Source of the DNA: Thalassospiraceae bacterium | GTDB lineage: Bacteria > Pseudomonadota > Alphaproteobacteria > Rhodospirillales > Magnetovibrionaceae | Direction of reading: 5' to 3' | Length of the DNA: 20,114 bases | NCBI GenBank assembly: GCA_030637845.1 | Contig: DAOWFT010000153.1 | Location: forward strand, 1-20,114 | Shown here: one piece after another, positions 1 through 7,915 of the stretch | Layout of the letters: every line of letters starts with the position of its first letter | How positions within the stretch are numbered: the first letter of the stretch is position 1 | Program-made: the position numbers and the translations under genes | Notes under the pieces: model-generated | Told to the model about the DNA's origin: nothing | Seen by the model: only the letters and a program-made list of their open reading frames with translations | The model's database searches: none

Positions 1-36
1 ATTATTATCGCGCACGTGGATTGAATAAACGTTCAT
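1..36 (-). CDS. 5' end of a probable DUF2628-family protein (partial)
   Basis: An ATG lies 6 bases after the hisB stop on the same strand and reads MNVYSIHVRDNN before the window edge. This N-terminus resembles DUF2628 small membrane proteins, which commonly begin with M-x-V-Y-x-V/I-H-x-R and lie between hisB and hisH in many alphaproteobacteria. Only 12 codons are visible, so the family call comes from the start pattern plus gene context. No clear Shine-Dalgarno sequence is seen, and translation is probably coupled to hisB. It could also be another short protein unrelated to DUF2628. Confidence 0.45.
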   Translation of the reverse strand, partial: MNVYSIHVRDNN

Positions 37-42
37 CAGTTT

Positions 43-642
43 TTAAAGCGAGCCGCCAAGAACACCTTTGGTTGACGGAATCTTGCCTTCCTTGCGCGGG
101 TCAATTTCTACTGCCTGCCTAAGAGCGCGGGCAAGCGCCTTGAATGCTGCTTCAACAATGTGGTGATTGTTGTCGCCGTAAAAACATTCAACATGCAGCG
201 TCAGGCCAGCCCCTTGGGCAAATGCCTGAAACCATTCTTTGAATAGTTCCGTATCCATTTCGCCCAATTTATCGCGGACAAAATCTACCTTCCATACAAG
301 GTAGGGGCGGTTGGATGCGTCAAGCGCCACTTGTGTCAGGGCTTCGTCCATTGGTGCCAAGGCCGAGCCATAGCGCGTAATCCCGGCGCGATCACCCAAC
401 GCCTGGGCAACGCATTCGCCAAGGGCGATGCCGATGTCTTCGGTGGTGTGGTGAAAATCAATATGCAAATCGCCGCTTGCCTTTATGGAAATATCCACCA
501 GCGAATGCCGCGACAGCTGTTCCAGCATGTGATCCAGAAAACCAATACCGGTAGAAATGTCATACTTACCGGTTCCGTCGAGATTGATATCGACGATTAT
601 TTCGGTTTCGTTTGTTTTGCGACTAACTGAGCCTTTGCGCAT
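43..642 (-). CDS. hisB: Imidazoleglycerol-phosphate dehydratase
   Basis: HisB dehydrates imidazole-glycerol phosphate to imidazole-acetol phosphate in histidine biosynthesis (cytoplasmic, Mn-dependent). The 199-residue product has the family signatures: FLDHML (35-40), the metal-binding DFHHTTED (62-69) and DNNHHIVEAAFKALARAL (from 157). Length is that of the monofunctional enzyme, with no phosphatase domain. The ATG at 642 was chosen because MRKGSVSRKTNETEI is the usual N-terminus. A TTG 13 codons upstream (681) would add a Lys-rich extension that is not typical. The gene lies about 100 bp after the XRE regulator gene and just before the partial DUF2628-like gene, so it may head a his operon continuing beyond the window. 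Confidence 0.96.
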   Translation of the reverse strand: MRKGSVSRKTNETEIIVDINLDGTGKYDISTGIGFLDHMLEQLSRHSLVDISIKASGDLHIDFHHTTEDIGIALGECVAQALGDRAGITRYGSALAPMDEALTQVALDASNRPYLVWKVDFVRDKLGEMDTELFKEWFQAFAQGAGLTLHVECFYGDNNHHIVEAAFKALARALRQAVEIDPRKEGKIPSTKGVLGGSL

Positions 643-746
643 TTTTTTTAGCCTTTTTCGACCTAATTTATTAACACTCAAACTTTTAACAAGTTACGCC
701 GCCCCTTGCCAGCAATAAGCACAGCCATCCGGGCCAATGCGCCGGA

Positions 747-1133
747 CTAGTGTGATGGGCCGCGTTTGGCGCCACCCTTAAGGTGGGCCTCAATCTCGTC
801 CATAATCCACTGGATGGTATCATCATCTAGCTCGGCTATGGCCCGGGCCATAAGGTTGGCAAGCGCGGTGGCCTTGGGCGAAAGGCCCGCGGTATCGACC
901 ACCACCCGGGGATGAGAGCCTTCGGCCAGGCTTTTTAGCTCCTCGGCATCGTCCCAGATAAGCTCGAAATATTCGCATATTTGATGGATAAGCCCCGGCC
1001 CCGGACGGCCCCGGTTTCCGTGCTCCAGCGCAGATAGATACGCTCCCGAAACCTTTAGGGCGGCGGCCATTTCCTTTTGATTTACGCCCTTTTTTTCACG
1101 TAAATCCCGCATTTTTGCGCCGAACGGGGTCAT
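747..1133 (-). CDS. XRE-family helix-turn-helix regulator
   Basis: This 128-residue protein begins with a Cro/C1-type helix-turn-helix. MRDLREKKGVNQKEMAAALK (8-27) forms the first helices, and SGAYLSALEHGNRGRPGPGL (29-48) holds the recognition helix and the turn after it. The C-terminal half (about 80-120) is probably helical and acidic and may mediate dimerisation. It overlaps the stop of the upstream Smr gene by 4 bases (ATGA), so the two are translationally coupled. Small XRE proteins of this kind occur next to smr and mltA in alphaproteobacteria. The target is unknown and no operator is visible. Confidence 0.85.
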   Translation of the reverse strand: MTPFGAKMRDLREKKGVNQKEMAAALKVSGAYLSALEHGNRGRPGPGLIHQICEYFELIWDDAEELKSLAEGSHPRVVVDTAGLSPKATALANLMARAIAELDDDTIQWIMDEIEAHLKGGAKRGPSH

Positions 1134-1735
1134 TTATTTTGCTTCCTGATTCTGATGTAAAGCGCACCTTCGCCGCCATCTTTGGCCGCGGCGTGGGTGA
1201 AGGCAACAATGCGCGAACGGGTGGGCTCCCTATTCAACCAGTCAGGGGTCATCTTGCGCAAGACACCTATTTCGCCACCCAGTTTTGTGCCCTTGCCGGT
1301 CACCACGATTACCTCGCGTTTGTTGGTCAGGTAGGCGTGCTCGATAAAACTTTCCAATGCCGGTTGGGCCTCGGATTGGGTCATGCCATGCAAATCGAGG
1401 CGGGCTTCGATTTTAACCTTGCCCCGGACCATTCGGCGTTCGGTTGATTTATCCAACCCCGGCTGGCTGGCGTGGCTTAACTCGGGCAGGGGGGCCTTGG
1501 GCTTTGCCGCCGCCTGAGGGCTGGGCGGTTGGGCCGATTTTTTTTTAGGCTGTTTCCCCGGTGGCGGGGGTGGTGATTTTTTATTTTTATTTGATAAATC
1601 GGCATCGGCGCTGCCGCGCATGAATTCCCTACCTTTAAGTTCGCGCACAGATGCAGCCACGCCGTCCCACAGGGCGCCATCATCAGTCGCGGGGCCAGTC
1701 GCGGGGTCAGTCGGGGGTGTGGGTTTTTTTGCCAT
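1130..1735 (-). CDS. Smr-domain protein (putative DNA/RNA endonuclease)
   Basis: The protein has 201 residues. The first 105 or so are low complexity, rich in Pro, Lys and Ala, and probably disordered. They are followed by a C-terminal Smr domain (about 110-198) with the LDLHGMT motif (113-119), VTGKG (145-149), GVLR (157-160) and the H-x5-GGEGALY motif (181-193). Smr domains resemble the C-terminal part of MutS2 and can act as nicking endonucleases; stand-alone proteins of this type are often annotated as Smr/MutS family. The ATG at 1735 lies inside the last codons of lutC, giving a 29-base overlap, and has no obvious Shine-Dalgarno sequence, so coupling to lutC translation is likely. Confidence 0.9.
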   Translation of the reverse strand: MAKKPTPPTDPATGPATDDGALWDGVAASVRELKGREFMRGSADADLSNKNKKSPPPPPGKQPKKKSAQPPSPQAAAKPKAPLPELSHASQPGLDKSTERRMVRGKVKIEARLDLHGMTQSEAQPALESFIEHAYLTNKREVIVVTGKGTKLGGEIGVLRKMTPDWLNREPTRSRIVAFTHAAAKDGGEGALYIRIRKQNK

Positions 1736-2408
1736 CTATTAAAAGTATAACCAATCGCCTTGGTCCGTGGGCACCTAATAATATTGATTGTTCAATATCG
1801 GCGGTACGCGATGGGCCGGTTATCCAGTTTACGGTTCTGGGCATCACGCTAACGCCCGAATTATCTTTTCTTATTCTATCCCAGGCGTCCTCATAAGTGG
1901 GCACAATATCTTCGCTAAAAAGCACAACAATATGAACATCGGGCAAAAAGTTTATGGTAACCGGGCTACCCGGCCCGGAAAGCAAAACCAGCGTTCCGGT
2001 TTCGCCCACGCCCATTTCAGCAATTGATACCCCAACATCATCATCGGGATCTGCCGGGCCGCTGTTTATTTCTGCCGGGCCCGCTGGCCAGTTAGCTGCG
2101 TTTAGTATTGGGTGGGGTGCAATACGAATGTGGGGTGCGTTTTGCCCGGCGGCGGTCATTACCGCAGCGGGTATTTCGGCGACGGATTTGAGGTTTATTA
2201 TTTCGCCATTAACGCGAATTACCTCGGAGATAAACTCATCAACCAGTGCCGCCCCGGTTTTTTGCCCACGATTTGGTATGGGGCCACGAACACGAGCGTT
2301 TATTCTGGCGCTGGCATGTTGTTCGCGCGCAGCCTTAGAGCCCTGGGCATCAAGTGCCGCCGAAATATTTTTAAATATTGTCGATCGCATATTTTTATTG
2401 AGGCTCAT
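1707..2408 (-). CDS. lutC: Lactate utilisation protein C (LUD domain)
   Basis: This 233-residue LUD-domain protein is the third subunit of the LutABC L-lactate oxidising complex, an iron-sulphur system that feeds lactate electrons into respiration. The family motif GVSIAEMGVGETGTLV lies at 126-141, followed by LPDVHIVVL and a conserved end with ITGPSRTADIEQ (197-208). The ATG at 2408 overlaps the lutB stop (AATGA), which supports this start; an in-frame reading further upstream lies wholly within lutB. The last residues (GKKTHTPD) run past the usual family end and overlap the smr start by 29 bases. No lactate permease or GntR-type regulator is nearby. Confidence 0.92.
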   Translation of the reverse strand: MSLNKNMRSTIFKNISAALDAQGSKAAREQHASARINARVRGPIPNRGQKTGAALVDEFISEVIRVNGEIINLKSVAEIPAAVMTAAGQNAPHIRIAPHPILNAANWPAGPAEINSGPADPDDDVGVSIAEMGVGETGTLVLLSGPGSPVTINFLPDVHIVVLFSEDIVPTYEDAWDRIRKDNSGVSVMPRTVNWITGPSRTADIEQSILLGAHGPRRLVILLIDGKKTHTPD

Positions 2409-3862
2409 TTGTTTTTTTGTTTCCACAAATCCATAAATGTTTTTCCCTGAGGCGACGGCATATCGCGGGTATTGGTCCAGCCGCCAATAAACGGAACGTA
2501 AGAAATATATCCGCGCTTGCCGGAAATAATTTTCCATGCCCTAACCTTGAACGATGCAATCGCGTGATAAAGTTTTGGCCGTGATGCCACAAACGACCAC
2601 AGCCTTAACCCGACCCTTGTCAGCCAGCCTGCCTTGCCTGCGGTAAATGATTTTACCCGATGGCGACGCAATAATTCCGGCAGCGGAATGCGCACCGGGC
2701 AAACTGCCTGGCAGCGCCCACACAGCGTTGAGGCATCGGGCAGGGTGTGGGCCTCATCAATGCCAACCATCAGCGGGGTTAGCACCGAACCAATCGGGCC
2801 GGGATAAACCCAGCCGTAGGCATGGCCGCCGACACTGCCAAACACCGGGCAATGGTTCATGCAGGCACCGCAACGAATGCAGCGCAGTGCCTCGCTGAAC
2901 TCGCTGCCTAGGGTTTTGGAGCGGCCATTATCAAGCAGCACCAGATGAAATTCTTTGGGCCCATCAAGGTCGGCCGGACGCGCGGGCCCGGTGAAAAAAG
3001 TCGTATATACGGTCACGTCCTGACCGGTGGCCGAGCGGGCCAAAACCCGCAAAAGCGTTGAGGCATCTTCCAGTGTGGGGACAATTTTTTCGATACTGCT
3101 GAGCGCAATATGCACCGGCGGCAACGACTGGGTTAAATCACCGTTGCCTTCGTTGGTGACGATCAGCGCGGTTCCGGTTTCGGCCACCAACATATTGGCC
3201 CCGGTTATGCCGACGTCGGCGCTTATGAAATCGCCTCGAAGCACCTGCCGGGCCTCATTCAACAACTGGGCCGGCTGGGAAATATCGCGCGCCGGGTCAA
3301 GGTCGCCATGATGCCGCCTGAACACGTCTTCGACTTCGGATTTTGCCAGATGAAAAGCCGGCGCAATAATATGGCTGGGCGGCTCGTCACGTAATTGTAA
3401 AATATATTCGCCCAGATCGGTTTCCACCGGGCGCATGCCGTTTTGTTCAAGATACTGGTTAAGTCCAATTTCTTCAGACACCATGGACTTGCCCTTGGTC
3501 ACGGTTTTAGCATTGGCGTCTTGGCATATTTTTAAAATTATTTCCCGGGCATCATTGGCGCTGGCCGCCCAATGAACCTTGCCGCCTGCGGCGGTTACGT
3601 TTTGTTCAAACCGTTCAAGATAGACATCAAGGTTGGCCAGGGCATCGGTCTTTATTTCCTGAGCCCGGTCGCGCAGTAAATCAAATTCGCCCTCATCCAG
3701 CCTATGGATTGCATCGAAGCGTTTTTGTTGGAATCCTTCGCGGGTAATGCGTGAAAGTTGCGTTTGCAGATTTTTATCAAGCAATGCTTCGTGTGCGTTG
3801 GCGCTAAAATTGTGACAGGTGGGATGGTCGTAGGTGAACAGGTTGGCTTTTTTGTGAGACAT
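2405..3862 (-). CDS. lutB: Lactate utilisation iron-sulphur protein B
   Basis: LutB is the iron-sulphur and LUD-domain subunit of the LutABC L-lactate oxidation complex. The N-terminal LUD region (about 70-310) contains TKGKSMVSEEIGLN (122-135) and ADVGITGANMLVAETGT (215-231). A ferredoxin-like module follows, with C328-x2-C331-x2-C334-x3-C338 and then C381-x2-C384-x3-C388, the pattern for two [4Fe-4S] clusters. At 485 residues it has the usual LutB length. Its ATG shares one base with the lutA stop (TAATG) and its stop overlaps the lutC start, giving a compact lutA-lutB-lutC unit. Confidence 0.95.
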   Translation of the reverse strand: MSHKKANLFTYDHPTCHNFSANAHEALLDKNLQTQLSRITREGFQQKRFDAIHRLDEGEFDLLRDRAQEIKTDALANLDVYLERFEQNVTAAGGKVHWAASANDAREIILKICQDANAKTVTKGKSMVSEEIGLNQYLEQNGMRPVETDLGEYILQLRDEPPSHIIAPAFHLAKSEVEDVFRRHHGDLDPARDISQPAQLLNEARQVLRGDFISADVGITGANMLVAETGTALIVTNEGNGDLTQSLPPVHIALSSIEKIVPTLEDASTLLRVLARSATGQDVTVYTTFFTGPARPADLDGPKEFHLVLLDNGRSKTLGSEFSEALRCIRCGACMNHCPVFGSVGGHAYGWVYPGPIGSVLTPLMVGIDEAHTLPDASTLCGRCQAVCPVRIPLPELLRRHRVKSFTAGKAGWLTRVGLRLWSFVASRPKLYHAIASFKVRAWKIISGKRGYISYVPFIGGWTNTRDMPSPQGKTFMDLWKQKNK

Positions 3863-4671
3863 TATTTTTTATCCTCACCATCCGGCCCGCCAATGGGTGG
3901 GATGTTTGTCATTCCCGCCAGCACTTCGGCAATATGATATACTTTTACGTTTTTACCCCGGCGTGAAAGCCTGCCCGACATATTCATCAAACAACCAAGG
4001 TCGCCACCCAATAATGTATCTGCCGAGGTTGCAATAATATTGTCTGTTTTTTTATCGACTATTGCGGTTGAAATTTCGCCCAGCTTTATTGAAAAAAGCC
4101 CGCCGAAACCACAACAGACATCTGCTTCTTGCATTTCTGTTAATTCAAGTCCGCGCACGCCGCCAAGCAATTTTCGCGGCTGATCCTTGATCCCAAGTTC
4201 ACGCAAGCCAGAACATGAATCGTGATAGGTCGCCACGCCATCATAGGAAACGTCCGCTATATCTGCGCCCATGATATCGACCAAAAAAGTGGTTAGCTCA
4301 AATGTGCGCGCGGCTAAATCATCGGCAGCGGGTTTCCATTTTTTGTCATCTTTAAAAAGTTCCGAATAATGCGCGACCACAGTTCCGGCGCATGAGCCGG
4401 ACGGCACGATCACATAATCGTACCCGGCAAACGCATCTATCAACGTGCGGGCAACTTTACGGGCGTCATCAAGCGCGCCTGAATTAAGTGCCGGTTGGCC
4501 ACAACAGGTCTGGCCCTCGGGCACCACAACATGAACACCAGCATCTGTTAAAAGCTTGGCCGCGGCAAAACCAATGTTAGGGCGCATGACATCAACCAGA
4601 CAGGTGGCAAAAAGCGCAACGGTCTTGTTTTTAAGATTTGTTTTTTTGTGGGGGGAGGTCTGATTTGTCAT
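3862..4671 (-). CDS. lutA: Lactate utilisation protein A (CCG-domain Fe-S oxidoreductase)
   Basis: LutA is the CCG-domain subunit of the LutABC lactate oxidation complex and resembles the GlpC/GlcF and heterodisulfide reductase subunit B family. Two repeats are visible. The first has C24, CCG at 56-58 (QTCCGQPALNSG) and C94. The second has C153, CCG at 186-188 (ADVCCGFGG) and C227. These cysteines bind an iron-sulphur cofactor in the family. The length (269 residues) is slightly above that of Bacillus LutA because of a short charged N-terminus and a GGPDGEDKK tail. It starts 7 bases after the mltA stop and overlaps lutB by one base. Confidence 0.94.
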   Translation of the reverse strand: MTNQTSPHKKTNLKNKTVALFATCLVDVMRPNIGFAAAKLLTDAGVHVVVPEGQTCCGQPALNSGALDDARKVARTLIDAFAGYDYVIVPSGSCAGTVVAHYSELFKDDKKWKPAADDLAARTFELTTFLVDIMGADIADVSYDGVATYHDSCSGLRELGIKDQPRKLLGGVRGLELTEMQEADVCCGFGGLFSIKLGEISTAIVDKKTDNIIATSADTLLGGDLGCLMNMSGRLSRRGKNVKVYHIAEVLAGMTNIPPIGGPDGEDKK

Positions 4672-4678
4672 GTTTAAT

Positions 4679-5899
4679 CTAGGGCGCCAATAGCGATGTG
4701 GGGAGTAAAATAAAATACTTACCGTGACGTTTCATGTTGCCGGCCATGGCCCTGGCATCGGCACCGGCGCCGAAAAATATGTCACCCCTGACCACCCCTT
4801 TAATGGCGCCACCGGAATCCTGGGCCACCATCAGGCGGTTGAAGGCACTTGATTTATCAAGCGGGTGAACGGTTTCAAGCCACAGCGGCGCACCCAGCGG
4901 CAGGTAGCGCCGATCCACCGCCAGCGAGCGCCCGGGGGTCAAGGCAACACCTTGGGCGCCAATGGGGCCGGGGCCGGTAAGGCTACGGAAAAAAACAAAC
5001 GATGGATTTTCCTGAATTAAACGCCGACCTTTTTCCGGATTTTTTCGCACCCACTGGGCAATTGAATCCATGGTCAAACGGTCAGACGATATTTCGCCCC
5101 GGTCAATAAGCAACCTGCCAATGGAGCGATATTTCAGACCATTTTTTCCGGCAAAGCCAAGGCGCATAACTGAGCCGTCGGCAAGACGAACGCGGCCCGA
5201 ACCCTGAACGTGAAGAAAAAATGCCTCAACCGGATCGGCAACCCAAGCCAACGGTTTTAACGAAACGCCAGAGGTTCCGTTTTCGATGGCGCTGCGGCTT
5301 GCGTATGGTTTTAGTTTTCCATTTTCAACCCGGCCCCAGATGGTGGCTCCGGCAAAATCATCATCAAAGCTGCCTAACGATGCGCTGATTAAATCCGGTG
5401 GGCGGGCATAAAGCGGGGTTTGATACGCGCCACCTTGTTCAATGGCGCCGTTAAGTTCCGGTTCAAAATATCCGGTGAACAATCCTTGGCCGGAACCGCC
5501 GTCAACACTCTGGTCGGTAACCAGATAAGGGATAAACCAAATTTCAAAAAACTGTTTTGCCTGTGCCCTGTTGGCGCCGTCTATTTTTTCAGCAGCCGCA
5601 CACGCAGGGGCCCAATCGGCGGCGGTGCCACCGGGGATGGTGGCGCTGCCGGTAATTGATTTTCCCGCCGGCATTTTTTTAATCCGCTCGCACGATATTA
5701 AAAACGCGCGCAAGGCACCACGTTGGTCATCGTTGTTCCAGCCCTGTAGGGTGGAAAATGCACGTGGTTTGAGCTGGAGCGCCTGTTCTTTTTCTTTTTC
5801 CGCTATCGGAACGGACACCGGTGCGTCAAAAAATTTTGGCGCCGCACAAGCCGTAAGCGACAGCGCCAGAACCGCTATTATTGCGGCTGGCTTAATCAA
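4679..5899 (-). CDS. mltA: Membrane-bound lytic murein transglycosylase A (lipoprotein)
   Basis: MltA cleaves peptidoglycan with formation of 1,6-anhydromuramic acid, anchored to the outer membrane. The N-terminus is a lipoprotein signal: one Lys, a hydrophobic core and an LTAC lipobox, followed by AAPKFF. The MltA domain carries GLFTGYFEPELNG, FFLHVQGSGRVRL and a C-terminal 3D-type barrel with QDSGGAIKG and RGDIFFG, including conserved acidic residues. The gene has no ATG start. The TTG at 5899 gives a compact signal peptide and an 8-base overlap with timA; another TTG at 5917 would add six residues and is equally possible (412 residues in total). Confidence 0.93.
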   Translation of the reverse strand: MIKPAAIIAVLALSLTACAAPKFFDAPVSVPIAEKEKEQALQLKPRAFSTLQGWNNDDQRGALRAFLISCERIKKMPAGKSITGSATIPGGTAADWAPACAAAEKIDGANRAQAKQFFEIWFIPYLVTDQSVDGGSGQGLFTGYFEPELNGAIEQGGAYQTPLYARPPDLISASLGSFDDDFAGATIWGRVENGKLKPYASRSAIENGTSGVSLKPLAWVADPVEAFFLHVQGSGRVRLADGSVMRLGFAGKNGLKYRSIGRLLIDRGEISSDRLTMDSIAQWVRKNPEKGRRLIQENPSFVFFRSLTGPGPIGAQGVALTPGRSLAVDRRYLPLGAPLWLETVHPLDKSSAFNRLMVAQDSGGAIKGVVRGDIFFGAGADARAMAGNMKRHGKYFILLPTSLLAP

Positions 5900-6590
5900 G
5901 ACTGCCGGTAGCGACAAGCGCCCAGTTAGGATCGCGCGAACGGGCGTTACGCGAGAATGTCCAAAAGTCGACTACCTTATCAACGCGGCTGTCGTCGCCT
6001 TCGATTACGGTGCCGTCTTCGTCGCGTAGCGAGCTTATTTGTTCGCTTTCAAACTTTACCGTTACTGTCGCGTTGGCGTCTTCCATGGATGCTTCGACTA
6101 ACTGTGCGCCGCTGATGCCTACTAGTATTTCTTCCAGCGTTTGTCCTTTTTCTTCGCGCTCGCGAATTGCGTGGCTAAAGTTTGCAAAAACCTCAGGGCT
6201 CAATAGAGGCTTTAATGCCTTTTCATTTCCTTCGGAATAATATGAAAGGATCATTTCAAATGCCATTTTTGAACCGTCAACAAAATCACGAACCCTGAAC
6301 GGAGGATCAGCCGCGACGATTGCGCGAATGCCATCTTTCAACGGCCCATCTTCGAACGCGTCTTCTTCTGCCGGGGCGTTAACATCAACATCAACCGCCG
6401 GGGTTTCATCGACACGGTTTTCGGGCAAACGAATTACGTTATCATCGCCACCCACATCGCCGCGCGTGTTATCGGGCGAGGAGCCTTCACCATTGCCGTC
6501 GAAGCCATCACGGCCACCGAGCATTGAACGTAGCCTGAGCACAAGAAAAACTGCGATCAGGGCAAAAAGAATTATGTCAAAATATTGCAT
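5892..6590 (-). CDS. timA: Tim44-like domain protein (TimA type)
   Basis: This 232-residue protein has one N-terminal membrane helix (about 5-20), an acidic, probably disordered linker (25-85) and a C-terminal Tim44-like domain (about 88-232). The domain includes FVDGSKMAFEMILSYYSEGN and a final FWTFSRNARSRDPNWALVAT. In mitochondria the Tim44 domain links the translocase to the import motor. In alphaproteobacteria the homologue (TimA) sits at the inner membrane with no firmly established role. It is divergent from fxsA and overlaps the start of mltA. The Tim44-mltA-smr order is a recurring alphaproteobacterial arrangement. Confidence 0.92.
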   Translation of the reverse strand: MQYFDIILFALIAVFLVLRLRSMLGGRDGFDGNGEGSSPDNTRGDVGGDDNVIRLPENRVDETPAVDVDVNAPAEEDAFEDGPLKDGIRAIVAADPPFRVRDFVDGSKMAFEMILSYYSEGNEKALKPLLSPEVFANFSHAIREREEKGQTLEEILVGISGAQLVEASMEDANATVTVKFESEQISSLRDEDGTVIEGDDSRVDKVVDFWTFSRNARSRDPNWALVATGSLD

Positions 6591-6788
6591 ATTGGTTCTC
6601 TGGAGTTCCTAAAAAATGAGCCTTTGGTTTATTATAGCCCCGTCTAACAAGTTAAAGGTGTCCGATGATTGGGGCAACAGTTGGGCATTAAGTTAAGCTC
6701 GTATATTATTGTAAACTAATTGGGCCGGCGCCGCTTGCGTCGGGTTGGTTTCAGACTAAATAAGCCTAAGCAGTGAAAGGGGCAAGTA
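6591..6788. promoter_or_regulatory. Divergent intergenic region between timA and fxsA
   Basis: These 198 bases separate two divergently transcribed genes, so promoters in both directions must lie here or nearby. I could not assign convincing -35/-10 pairs. The only clear element is a purine-rich AAAGGGG stretch (about 6776-6782), six bases before the fxsA GTG and well placed as its ribosome binding site. No tRNA or hairpin terminator is seen. Confidence 0.5.
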
Positions 6789-7319
6789 GTGGGTTTTCTA
6801 ATTTTATTGTTGCTCATAGCGGTTCCGCTTATAGAGATCGGCCTTTTTGTCGAGGTTGGGGGCTGGGTTGGGGGCTGGAGCACCGTTGGGCTGGTTATAT
6901 TGACCGCCGTGGTTGGGCTGGCCCTGGTACGGATTCAGGGCCTGGGGGTGCTGAAAAAGCTTAACAGCGATATGCAGGGCGGCACGTTTCCGGTGGGGGC
7001 GGCATTTGACGGAATTGCCCTGTTTATGGCCGGGGCCATGCTTCTAACGCCCGGATTTATGACCGATACCCTGGGTTTTTTACTTTTAATCCCGCCACTG
7101 CGTGCGTTTTTGGGCAAAAAACTGCAGGCCCGCGCTCATTTTAGCGGGGTCCACGCCAGCTATTCCAGCCGTCACCATGCCAACCGTCACCATGAAGGCC
7201 GGCATGAAGGCCACAACGAAAATCAGGCCAACCCCAGTATTGGCCCCCACCCATCCGGCCCCAGTGGGGGCATAACCATAGAGGGCGAATTTGAGGAAAT
7301 TAAAAAAGACGACAGCTAA
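6789..7319 (+). CDS. fxsA: FxsA family membrane protein with His-rich tail
   Basis: FxsA is a small inner-membrane protein; overproduction of the E. coli protein relieves phage T7 exclusion by the F plasmid, but its normal role is unclear. Residues 1-20 and 33-48 are hydrophobic helices, followed by the family-typical LLTPGFMTDTLGFLLLIPPLR (85-105). The C-terminal cytoplasmic tail has nine histidines between 117 and 153, including HH pairs at 129-130 and 134-135, suggesting metal binding. The start is GTG, supported by a strong AAGGGG ribosome site at proper spacing. A 12-bp tandem duplication (6855-6878) encodes VGGWVGGW. Confidence 0.92.
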   Translation: MGFLILLLLIAVPLIEIGLFVEVGGWVGGWSTVGLVILTAVVGLALVRIQGLGVLKKLNSDMQGGTFPVGAAFDGIALFMAGAMLLTPGFMTDTLGFLLLIPPLRAFLGKKLQARAHFSGVHASYSSRHHANRHHEGRHEGHNENQANPSIGPHPSGPSGGITIEGEFEEIKKDDS

Positions 7320-7411
7320 GAATTGCCATCTAAGAATTGTATGCGCCTCCAATACATGATACCGAAAATACCAATCCACACTCACCAATAGCCAGACAGG
7401 GGAAATAGACC

Positions 7412-7903
7412 ATGGCCGACGACAACGATACAGGTGCTAATAAACAAAACGGTGGCACAAATCCGCCCCTGACCATCAACGGACAATATATTAAAGATCT
7501 TTCGTTCGAGGCCCCAAACACCCCGGCAATTTTCAGCAAAATGCAGGACACCCAACCTGACCTCAACGTTACCGTTGATCTGGGAGTCGCCAAAATGGAG
7601 GGGATGGAAGATACCTACGAGGTGGCGCTCAACCTCGGCGCAGAAATGAAAATAGCTGATGAAGTTGGTTTCATTATCGAACTTAAATACGCAGGCGTTT
7701 TTACAATTAATGTACCGGAGGAAAACACCGGACCGATGCTTATGATCGAATGCCCGCGCATGTTGTTCCCCTATGCCCGCAGCGTCATTTCAAACGTAAC
7801 CCGTGACGGCGGCTTTATGCCGCTAACATTGCAGCCCATAGATTTTGTCTCTTTGTACCAAAAGAGCCTGCAAGAACAAACAAAGGCAAACAGCAAAAAT
7901 TAA
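7412..7903 (+). CDS. secB: Protein-export chaperone SecB
   Basis: SecB is the tetrameric chaperone that keeps secretory preproteins unfolded and hands them to SecA. The 163-residue product has the family landmarks QYIKDLSFEAPN (25-36), CPRMLFPYAR (114-123) and GGFMPLTLQPIDF (133-145), with the usual acidic N-terminus and Lys/Gln-rich C-terminus. An AGGGGA ribosome site lies eight bases upstream of the ATG. It follows fxsA by 92 bases and is convergent with dnaQ, with a 12-base gap. A secB-dnaQ tail-to-tail arrangement near coaE-aroE is common in alphaproteobacteria. Confidence 0.97.
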   Translation: MADDNDTGANKQNGGTNPPLTINGQYIKDLSFEAPNTPAIFSKMQDTQPDLNVTVDLGVAKMEGMEDTYEVALNLGAEMKIADEVGFIIELKYAGVFTINVPEENTGPMLMIECPRMLFPYARSVISNVTRDGGFMPLTLQPIDFVSLYQKSLQEQTKANSKN

Positions 7904-7915
7904 ATCGCTTGGGCT

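Noticed and set aside
643..681. N-terminal extension of HisB from a TTG at 681
   Set aside because: The extra 13 residues are Lys/Arg-rich and outside the family start; the internal ATG matches the normal N-terminus.
7314..7344. CTAAGAATTG repeated twice at the end of fxsA
   Set aside because: It is a short two-copy repeat with no sign of function and may be chance.
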